From NCBI RefSeq assembly GCF_016864235.1, contig NZ_CP045732.1, positions 1,674,001-1,738,000 of the forward strand: 64,000 nt of DNA, given 5' to 3'. Positions 58,058 through 64,000 of this stretch are shown one piece after another; position 1 is the stretch's first letter, and the number at the start of each line of letters is the position of its first letter. Under the pieces are notes generated by a model. That model did not search any database. It saw only the letters and a list, made by a program, of their open reading frames with translations, and was not told where the DNA came from. Source of the stretch: Legionella sp. MW5194. GTDB lineage: Bacteria; Pseudomonadota; Gammaproteobacteria; Legionellales; Legionellaceae. The position numbers were made by a program, and so were the translations under genes.

Positions 58058-58905
58058 GATACCGGCTCTCCCGCCAGGCAGCGGGCGGTAATGGCCCTGG
58101 CCTTGTTCAATTCGTTTAGCAATTCATTGAGCGGCGGGATACGATCATCCCGTTCAATCAGGGTAGAAACTTGTCCAAAACGCTCAATCACCTGAGCATA
58201 CAGGGCCCATACCTCGGCACTTACTGGTGCGTCATGTGTGTCGACAATGTAATGGCCCTGGTGCGAGTGGCCTGCGAGGTGGATTTGCTTTACCCGCTCA
58301 TGCGGGAGAGCATTCAGGTAGGTGAGGGGATTAAACTGATGATTGACCGAACTGACATACACATTGTTGACGTCAAGCAACAGGTAACAGTCAGCCTGCT
58401 CGCTTATCTCGGTAATAAAATCCCATTCCGGCATTTCGGATGCAGTATAGGTGAGGTAACTTGAGACATTTTCAATTAACAACTGCCTTCCCAGGTAATC
58501 CTGAACCTGTTTGATACGGCGAACAAGATGATCGATCGCTTCCTGCGTGTAGGGAACGGGCAGCAAATCATGCATGTTCAGGTGGTCAACGCCAGTCCAG
58601 CACAAATGATCGGAAATCCAGGCCGGCTCGATGCGTTCAGCGAGTCGTTTTACCTGCTTTAAGTAGTCCCAATCCAACTCATCCATGCTGGCGATGGAAA
58701 GGGAGACGCCGTGCATGACCAGCGGATAGTGCTGTCTAATTTCGTCAAGAAAATAATGGGGTTTGCCACCAGGAACCAGGTAATTTTCAGTAATGATTTC
58801 AAACCAGTCGATCCTGGGTTTGTGTTGTAAAATATCCAGGTAATGTTCGGTCCGAAGGCCCAGGCCAAAGCCAAGGAAAGGAAAACGATCGTCAGAGGAA
58901 GTCAT
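58054..58905 (-). CDS. bufB: DUF692/MNIO-family peptide-modifying oxidase (BufB)
   Basis: 283 residues, a TIM-barrel enzyme of the multinuclear non-haem iron-dependent oxidase group (kin of MbnB, TglH). Metal-ligand regions are present: [69 protein letters not shown] and STLIERDD. It oxidises Cys residues of bufferin precursors in the cytoplasm before export. It lies between the two precursor genes and is the only MNIO gene in the window. Confidence 0.92.
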   Translation of the reverse strand: MTSSDDRFPFLGFGLGLRTEHYLDILQHKPRIDWFEIITENYLVPGGKPHYFLDEIRQHYPLVMHGVSLSIASMDELDWDYLKQVKRLAERIEPAWISDHLCWTGVDHLNMHDLLPVPYTQEAIDHLVRRIKQVQDYLGRQLLIENVSSYLTYTASEMPEWDFITEISEQADCYLLLDVNNVYVSSVNHQFNPLTYLNALPHERVKQIHLAGHSHQGHYIVDTHDAPVSAEVWALYAQVIERFGQVSTLIERDDRIPPLNELLNELNKARAITARCLAGEPVS

Positions 58906-58950
58906 GCATAATCCGGCTTGAAACCAGGTGGTTGCCCACCTGGTCAGAAA

Positions 58951-59202
58951 TTATTCCGCTTTTCCACCGACTTGCTTGCATTGCTCAGCCGTCAGATCAA
59001 CATAGCCTTTCCCTTTGCAGCTGTTTTGGCCTTTGCAGGCATTTTCACTGGTTTTGCAATTGCTTAATCCTTTGCAGGCATTCACACCCTGGCACTTTAC
59101 CGTGGCTGATGCGGTATCAGCGGCTGCGACAGAAGGGATGAGAGAGAACGCAGCGGCGGCAGTCATGGCTAATGCTGCACCCGTTAAATGTAATTTATTC
59201 AT
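58951..59202 (-). CDS. bufA2: BufA2-type cysteine-repeat bufferin precursor
   Basis: 83 residues from the ATG at 59202, which has AAAGGA at ideal spacing; the frame runs far upstream but without support. A signal peptide (TGAALAMTAAAAFSLIPSVA) precedes six Cys at 37, 43, 49, 56, 62 and 75 in a repeated C-K/Q-G-x-x-x pattern (CQGVNACKGLSNC, ACKGQNSCKGKGY). This matches the BufA2 family of periplasmic metallophores. The first gene of the run, 45 bases before bufB. Modification of its Cys by BufB is expected, metal unknown. Confidence 0.85.
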   Translation of the reverse strand: MNKLHLTGAALAMTAAAAFSLIPSVAAADTASATVKCQGVNACKGLSNCKTSENACKGQNSCKGKGYVDLTAEQCKQVGGKAE

Positions 59203-59228
59203 AAAAGTCCTTTTTAATAGTGGAAATG

Positions 59229-59248
59229 ACCGGGCAAGCGGACCCGGT
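59229..59248 (-). other. Leader hairpin before bufA2
   Basis: ACCGGG (59229-59234) pairs with CCCGGT (59243-59248) across an 8-base loop. It would lie in the 5' leader of the bufferin mRNA, 27 bases before the start codon. No T-run follows. Possibly an mRNA-stability element. Confidence 0.4.
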
Positions 59249-59254
59249 TTCATT

Positions 59255-59283
59255 AATTTAAAATGAATACAACCGTTTAGCAA
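59255..59283 (-). promoter_or_regulatory. Candidate promoter of the bufferin-type operon
   Basis: On the minus strand TTGCTA (59283-59278) and TAAATT (59260-59255) are separated by exactly 17 bases, a fair sigma-70 match. It lies between the Fur-box-like sequence and bufA2. Confidence 0.5.
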
Positions 59284-59285
59284 GA

Positions 59286-59304
59286 GAAAATGATTCTCAT
59301 TTAG
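59286..59304 (-). promoter_or_regulatory. Fur-box-like operator upstream of bufA2
   Basis: On the minus strand CTAAATGAGAATCATTTTC matches 14 of 19 positions of the Fur consensus GATAATGATAATCATTATC, including the AATGA-x-AATCATT core. It touches the -35 element (59278-59283) and overlaps the last codons of the upstream MFS gene. A repressor here would block the bufferin promoter. Confidence 0.6.
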
Positions 59305-60478
59305 CCTCCGCTTCCTTGCAAAAATAACTGGCTGCCAAACAGAGCAGCGAACAAAAAAAGAAGCTGTAAGGGAAAACAAGCGGCTCATTAACCAGCAACG
59401 CGCCAACCACGCCGCCCAGGACTGCCGAGATCGAATTTCTAACCGTATTGAGTAAGGCAATGGCTGTACTGGTCTCGTGCGTGTAATTGGCTATGGCTAA
59501 GGAAAAAGCGGGGGGATTGGTCAATGTCACACCCACGTTAATAAATAAAAGCGGCATAAGGCTCCAAAGCGTTAAGCCCTGTTGATAAAACAAAATCAGG
59601 CAAAGCAGGGATCCTGAAACCATAATCCAGCTACCCTGACGTATGCTGGTGGTTAAACTCTGACTTCTCCGCAGATAAATGCCTAAAAAATTCCCGCCAA
59701 TGAGGATAAAACCATTGCTGGCGAAAAGAATGGAAAACCAGAAGGGAGACAGACCCAGATTATCGATCACCAGGTAGGCCACATTGACAACGGCAATCAT
59801 CACGCAGGAAAACGCCGCGGTAATAATGGCGGTGGTAATCCAAAGCTGCCGATGTCCCACCAGTTTGCGGTAAGACAGCAATGAGGTTTTAAATGTTAAA
59901 AGATGGGATTTTTGCGACCAGTAGGTCGATTCACGCACCAGGGGAGAAACCAGGAGCAGCAAAATGATCGCCACCATCAGCATAAAAAGAAAATCAGCCC
60001 GCCAGCCAAAATGAACAAAAATAAAGGAGCCGAGCAGCGGCGCAAAGATCGGGGAGACGGACACAATCATGGAAATATGTGACAACAGACGCGCTCTGGC
60101 GGTGTTGTCTTCCTCATCGCGGGTACAAGAAAAGGCAACAATATTGGCACAACACACCGCAAATCCCTGCAGGCCACGCCCAAGGATAAGAATTTCAATG
60201 TTGGGCGCCAGCATGCAGGCGATGGTCGCCAGCAGGAACAGGTAAAAACTGAAGCGCAATACCCCCCGTCGGCCGTAGTGATCCACCAGCGGCCCCCAAA
60301 AAAGCTGCGATAAGCCAAAAACAAAGAAAAATAAGCTTAAAGTTAACTGACCGAGTGCATGACTTGTATTAAAATAGGCGGTGATAGCCGGCAGGGCAGG
60401 CTGATACAGATCAAAGACAAGTAGAGAAAAGGCAGACAGAGAAGCCAGATAAAGAAAAGGGGTTTTAGTCAAGTGCAT
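59297..60478 (-). CDS. Bcr/CflA-type MFS drug or small-molecule exporter
   Basis: About 393 residues from MHLTKTPFLYLASLSAFSLL (ATG 60478; the longer frame adds 11 codons). About 12 membrane segments. MFS motif A-like sequence LFWGPLVDHYGRRGVLRFS, and DLYQPALPAI as in Bcr/CflA/MdtL exporters. Its 3' end touches the Fur-box-like sequence of the bufferin locus on the same strand. Substrate unknown; transport of a chelator is possible but unproven. Confidence 0.82.
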   Translation of the reverse strand: MHLTKTPFLYLASLSAFSLLVFDLYQPALPAITAYFNTSHALGQLTLSLFFFVFGLSQLFWGPLVDHYGRRGVLRFSFYLFLLATIACMLAPNIEILILGRGLQGFAVCCANIVAFSCTRDEEDNTARARLLSHISMIVSVSPIFAPLLGSFIFVHFGWRADFLFMLMVAIILLLLVSPLVRESTYWSQKSHLLTFKTSLLSYRKLVGHRQLWITTAIITAAFSCVMIAVVNVAYLVIDNLGLSPFWFSILFASNGFILIGGNFLGIYLRRSQSLTTSIRQGSWIMVSGSLLCLILFYQQGLTLWSLMPLLFINVGVTLTNPPAFSLAIANYTHETSTAIALLNTVRNSISAVLGGVVGALLVNEPLVFPYSFFFCSLLCLAASYFCKEAEAK

Positions 60479-60544
60479 GATCTCCGGGTGACTCCACAAG
60501 GCAACGCCCAAGCATAACTTAAAACACGCAAAAATGGATAGATT

Positions 60545-61657
60545 ATGAATTTATTTATTGGACTCATGTCCGGAACCAGCATGGATGGTATCGATGCCGC
60601 CCTGGTAGATTTGTCCACTCAGGCCCTGATTGAGGGCCTGACCATTCCTTACAGTTCATTGGCGCGTGATGCCATTCAGGACGTGCTGGAAGGTCGCCAC
60701 ACGCTGGCTTCCTACAGCCAGTTAAATACCCTGTTGGGACGGGAGTTTGCAAAGGCCGTCCACCAATTACTAAAACAAACCGCTATTCCACACAGTCGAA
60801 TCAAAGCCATTGGCAGCCATGGTCAGACACTGTGCCACAATACCCAGGCGAACATTCCCTATACGGTGCAACTCGGGTGTGGTCATACCATCGCTGAATT
60901 GACAGGCATTACGGTGGTGGCTGATTTTAGAACGCGGGATTTGGTGTTAGGCGGGCAAGGTGCGCCGTTTGCACCGATTTATCACCAGGCCTTGTTTAGT
61001 CATTTGCCGCTGCCTCTGGCGGTAGTCAATGTTGGCGGTCTGGCCAATCTGACCTGGTTAAACAACCACGAAGTCAGCGGTTTTGATACGGGACCTGGCA
61101 ATTGCCTGATGGACGCCTGGATAAGGAGGCATCAGCATCAGCCCTTTGACCGACAGGGGGTATGGGCGGCCAGTGGCACGGTTATTGATGAATTATTGAA
61201 CGGCTTGCTTGCCGATCCTTATTTTGCTCAACCAGCGCCTAAAAGTCTGGGCAAGGAATATTTCAATGACGCATGGCTACAAACCCGGCTTAAACCCCAT
61301 TACCTGCCACAGGATGTTCAGGCTACTTTGCTGGCCTTTACCGCGATGACTGTCGCTGCCAGCATCAGAGCACAGGCGATAACACCAAACCAGGTGTTGA
61401 TTTGCGGCGGCGGCGCCCATAATGATCAGTTGTTAAGGGTGTTGCAGCAGCAGCTTCCGGAAATCACGATACAGAGTACCGCAAACATCGGCATTAATCC
61501 TGATTTTATTGAAGCGCAACTGTTTGCCTGGCTGGCAGAAAAGGCCTTAAGCGGCACCCCGCTGGACTTAAGCCAGGTAACAGGCGCCAAAGGCCGGGCA
61601 GTACTGGGCGCCATCTATGCAGCGGGGATTGACAAACGAATTTCCGTTGAGGTGTAA
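60545..61657 (+). CDS. anmK: Anhydro-N-acetylmuramic acid kinase
   Basis: 370 residues. ATP- and sugar-binding motifs: IGLMSGTSMDGIDAALVDL, GSHGQTLCHNTQ, VNVGGLANLTWL, FDTGPGNCLMDAW and LICGGGAHNDQL. Turns anhydro-MurNAc from cell-wall recycling into MurNAc-6-phosphate. Followed by an MFS gene 12 bases later. A MurQ etherase is not in the window. Confidence 0.95.
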   Translation: MNLFIGLMSGTSMDGIDAALVDLSTQALIEGLTIPYSSLARDAIQDVLEGRHTLASYSQLNTLLGREFAKAVHQLLKQTAIPHSRIKAIGSHGQTLCHNTQANIPYTVQLGCGHTIAELTGITVVADFRTRDLVLGGQGAPFAPIYHQALFSHLPLPLAVVNVGGLANLTWLNNHEVSGFDTGPGNCLMDAWIRRHQHQPFDRQGVWAASGTVIDELLNGLLADPYFAQPAPKSLGKEYFNDAWLQTRLKPHYLPQDVQATLLAFTAMTVAASIRAQAITPNQVLICGGGAHNDQLLRVLQQQLPEITIQSTANIGINPDFIEAQLFAWLAEKALSGTPLDLSQVTGAKGRAVLGAIYAAGIDKRISVEV

Positions 61658-61669
61658 TGTGCGTTTTAA

Positions 61670-62968
61670 TTGCATGAAGACGCCATTTTGAGTACACGTA
61701 AGTTAGATTTTCAACAGCACAGCCAGTTCAGTGCGTATGTCGTTTTTTTATTGTCCGCTACATTCTATCTGTATGAATTCGTTCTGCAGGTGGCGCCCGG
61801 CGTCATGGCGGAATCCATGATGCAAACCTTCCAAGTCAGCGCCGCCGGTTTTGGTATTGTGTCCGCCTTTTATTTTTATGCCTATGCACCCATGCAATTG
61901 CCAGCCGGCGTGCTGTTTGATCGCTACGGCCCTCGCAAATTAATGACCTATGCCTTGATTCTGTGTGCCCTGGGTTCATTCTTTTTTGCCTCAACGGACA
62001 GCCTGTTTACTGCGTCTCTGGGGCGTTTTCTTATCGGCATCGGTTCGGCCTTTTCCTTCATCGGTGTACTTGTCCTGATTTCCAGATGGTTTCCGCCGCA
62101 GCAGTTTGCCGTGCTGGCAGGCATCGCTCAATTAATGAGCTCTGTGGGCGCCATGTTTGGTGAAATGCCATTGGCGGCCTTGATCGAAGCCGTGGGTTGG
62201 CGTAATGCCAGTTTTATTCTCGCGGCGGTTGGCTTTCTTCTGGCAGCCTTGATCTGGTTTATTATTCGGGATTATCCCCATCAACCGACGCAAACCCCAC
62301 CAAAAAGGGCTTTTATTGATGAATGGAAGCGTTTGCTCAGTGTCTGGCGTCAATCCTACACCTGGTATACAGGCGCCTATGCCTGCACCATCTGGACGCC
62401 CATTGCGGTGTTTGCCGCCTTATGGGGTGTGCCTTATTTACAGCAAAAATTCCAGATAAGCGTTATTGCTGCTTCCGGTTTATGCAGCATGATCTGGTTG
62501 GGTATTGGCGTCGGCAGCCCACTCCTGGGGTGGGTCAGTGATCGCATTGCCAGCCGCCGGATGGCTTTAGGCTTAAGTTCAGTTTTTGGCCTGGTGGCTA
62601 CCCTGTTTCTTCTGTATGTTCCCAATGTTTCTCTGGGGGAAATGTATTTTATCCTGTTTATGCTTGGCATGGGTGCGGGTGGGCAAACGGTCAGTTTTGC
62701 CGTGATTAAAGACAATAATCCCCCCGAACTGGTGGGCACGGCCTCCGGCTTTAATAATTTATCCGTGTTAATCGGCGGTGCCGTGTTTCAGCCATTGGTC
62801 GGGGTGTTTCTCCACCAAAGCGAGGGCTGGTATAAGGTAAATGGTGTTCCTGTCTACACCGTCGCCAGCTATAACAAAGCCCTGCTGGTCATGCCCTGCT
62901 GTTTCCTGCTCAGTCTTGTCATCACGCTTTTCTTTCTTAAAGAGTCGCATCCTGGGCGTCATGGCTAA
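61670..62968 (+). CDS. MFS transporter
   Basis: About 432 residues with about 12 membrane segments. Motif A-like LFDRYGPRKLMTYAL, an N-terminal FYLYEFVLQVAPGVMAESMM region and GWVSDRIASRRMALGL in the middle place it among nutrient-type MFS permeases common in Legionella. Substrate unknown. The start is uncertain: TTG at 61670 or another TTG at 61688, as no in-frame ATG lies before the first helix. Its stop directly abuts that of the convergent squalene-synthase-like gene. Confidence 0.82.
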   Translation: MHEDAILSTRKLDFQQHSQFSAYVVFLLSATFYLYEFVLQVAPGVMAESMMQTFQVSAAGFGIVSAFYFYAYAPMQLPAGVLFDRYGPRKLMTYALILCALGSFFFASTDSLFTASLGRFLIGIGSAFSFIGVLVLISRWFPPQQFAVLAGIAQLMSSVGAMFGEMPLAALIEAVGWRNASFILAAVGFLLAALIWFIIRDYPHQPTQTPPKRAFIDEWKRLLSVWRQSYTWYTGAYACTIWTPIAVFAALWGVPYLQQKFQISVIAASGLCSMIWLGIGVGSPLLGWVSDRIASRRMALGLSSVFGLVATLFLLYVPNVSLGEMYFILFMLGMGAGGQTVSFAVIKDNNPPELVGTASGFNNLSVLIGGAVFQPLVGVFLHQSEGWYKVNGVPVYTVASYNKALLVMPCCFLLSLVITLFFLKESHPGRHG

Positions 62969-63925
62969 CTACAGATTGAGATCGGCAAACCTCTCCATGC
63001 TGTGTTGACACAATGAATAAAGTTCCCGGGTGCAGTTTGCCCGGGATTTTCGCGAAATTTTTTTGTACAAAGAAAAGACATAAGATGACGGCAGTTTGAA
63101 TTTTGTCTCTTTTAAAACAGCCGGATTATCAATCATCTTCACCACATGGCTGATCGACAGATAGAGCACAAAACGCACAAAATTTTCAAATTGGCTGTCG
63201 CAGTATGGCAAAGCCTCCAGATAACGAATGGCTGGAAGCGCATCGTTAACCAGGGCATCCTTGCATAGAATATTTAATGACTGCAGAGGAGAATGGCTTG
63301 CGGTGATGCTCTTGGGCCAGCGGTTTTTTTTTAAAATAAACGTGTCTTCATAATAATCACGTAAATTATTGGTTTTTTGTAATAATAATCCCACGTGCCT
63401 GCTTAAGGCCATCAGATAAGCCTCCCCCTCGCTCAAGCGATAAGTATAAAACAACAGGCTGGTTAAAAACTCACCCACGATCCCGGCGGAGTAATAACAG
63501 TAGTCATTCATAGCCGCCACATCATCGATGGGCGTGTGCAAGTATTTCTTCATCCCGTCTTTCATCGCTGTACAGTAATGGAGGCATAATGTTTTTTCAT
63601 GATCATACAGGCGGTTGTACAACATCATCACCCAAGGGTAATAATGAAATTTTTTAGTTTCCTCATCAGGTAGAGCCAGAATAGACTCAAGCAACGACTC
63701 ATCCGGCTTGGCCTGTGATAGACTCATTAAAAGGGCGTCCAGACGCTCGCATTTCTCATGGGGATTTAAATCGCTGGAATCTTCAATGATATCGAGAAGC
63801 TTGTTCAGATTGTATTGGCAGAGAATAGGGACTTTTAAAGGGGAACGTAGCTGAAGAATTGGCACAGAAAAACTTTGCGATTCTTCCAGAAGAAAAGCTT
63901 CGTTTTTTTGCATTATTTCATTCAT
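62969..63925 (-). CDS. Squalene/phytoene synthase-family protein
   Basis: 318 residues. Trans-prenyltransferase motifs: an N-terminal SFSVPILQLRSPLKVPILCQ, first Asp-rich motif LLDIIEDSSDL, then YYSAGIVGEFLTSL and GLLLQKTNNLRDYYEDTFIL with the second Asp motif DYYED. This is the head-to-head farnesyl diphosphate condensing fold. The QKTNxxRDYxED sequence with a following R/K-rich xxRWP is closer to eukaryotic squalene synthases than to bacterial HpnC/HpnD. No neighbouring hopanoid or sterol genes are visible. The ATG at 63925 has AGGA six bases upstream. Confidence 0.78.
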   Translation of the reverse strand: MNEIMQKNEAFLLEESQSFSVPILQLRSPLKVPILCQYNLNKLLDIIEDSSDLNPHEKCERLDALLMSLSQAKPDESLLESILALPDEETKKFHYYPWVMMLYNRLYDHEKTLCLHYCTAMKDGMKKYLHTPIDDVAAMNDYCYYSAGIVGEFLTSLLFYTYRLSEGEAYLMALSRHVGLLLQKTNNLRDYYEDTFILKKNRWPKSITASHSPLQSLNILCKDALVNDALPAIRYLEALPYCDSQFENFVRFVLYLSISHVVKMIDNPAVLKETKFKLPSSYVFSLYKKISRKSRANCTRELYSLCQHSMERFADLNL

Positions 63926-64000
63926 AAAATATCCTGGCTTACTAATACCAATACTTGCAGTTTTTTTTCTGCTTATATTGGGATCTAAAAAACAATCCGG

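Noticed and set aside
59297-60478. Bcr/CflA-type exporter as first gene of the bufferin operon
   Set aside because: It is on the same strand, but a separate promoter and Fur-like site lie between it and bufA2, so I do not count it as part of the system.

Overview
The window reads as a chromosomal segment of a Legionella-type gammaproteobacterium. Supporting signs are a type II secretion block gspF-K (the lspFGHIJK arrangement), an EnhA-like L,D-transpeptidase, an 8-unit Sel1-repeat protein, a Fis-family regulator, and a Fic / PP2C-like pair that looks like host-directed effectors. Base composition looks higher in GC than L. pneumophila, so I do not name a species. Nearly all of the window is coding. 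I saw no tRNA, rRNA, CRISPR array or insertion sequence.

Layout. 1-6.4 kb: end of a fatty-acid oxidation gene and its thiolase partner, a Sel1-repeat protein, a GNAT-type protein, an APC-family amino acid antiporter and an exported protein with two ABM-like domains. 6.4-10.4 kb: gspFGHIJK on the minus strand. 10.5-15.7 kb: glnA, a DUF4124 protein, htpG behind a sigma-32-like promoter, a Fis-family gene and an HdeD-like membrane protein. 15.7-23.8 kb: an RTX/cadherin-like adhesin candidate with a 42-bp coding tandem repeat, a small exported protein, a LuxR solo, a GH18 chitinase-like protein and a 1053-residue kinase/receiver/GGDEF/EAL hybrid. 24-30.7 kb: lpxB with a GnnA-like oxidoreductase, rnhB, and the rsfS-rlmH-mrdA-mrdB cell-wall block. 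30.7-38.9 kb: a POT transporter, then a tightly overlapped run hutU-hutH-aldehyde dehydrogenase-SDR-rnhA-dnaQ. 39.2-41.8 kb: L,D-transpeptidase, an unknown gene, erpA, mnmA. 41.9-51.5 kb: the classical yceD-rpmF-plsX-fabH-fabD-fabG-acpP-fabF-mltG-tmk-holB-pilZ-tatD lipid/replication cluster.

51.5-55.2 kb is accessory: a PP2C-like phosphatase gene and a small P-loop/GTPase-like gene face away from a Fic-domain gene. The AT-rich spacer in front of the Fic gene carries a perfect match to the PmrA-box pattern, and PmrA controls many Dot/Icm effectors in Legionella.

55.2-59.3 kb is the most unusual locus: a bufferin-type RiPP metallophore operon. One MNIO enzyme (DUF692) and its DUF2063 partner are flanked by two unlike cysteine-rich precursors (BufA2 type upstream, BufA1/DUF2282 type downstream), followed by YceI, cytochrome b561 and YceI genes. 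A Fur-box-like sequence sits just upstream of the likely promoter. The window ends with a Bcr/CflA-type MFS exporter, anmK, another MFS transporter and a squalene-synthase-family gene with eukaryote-like motifs.
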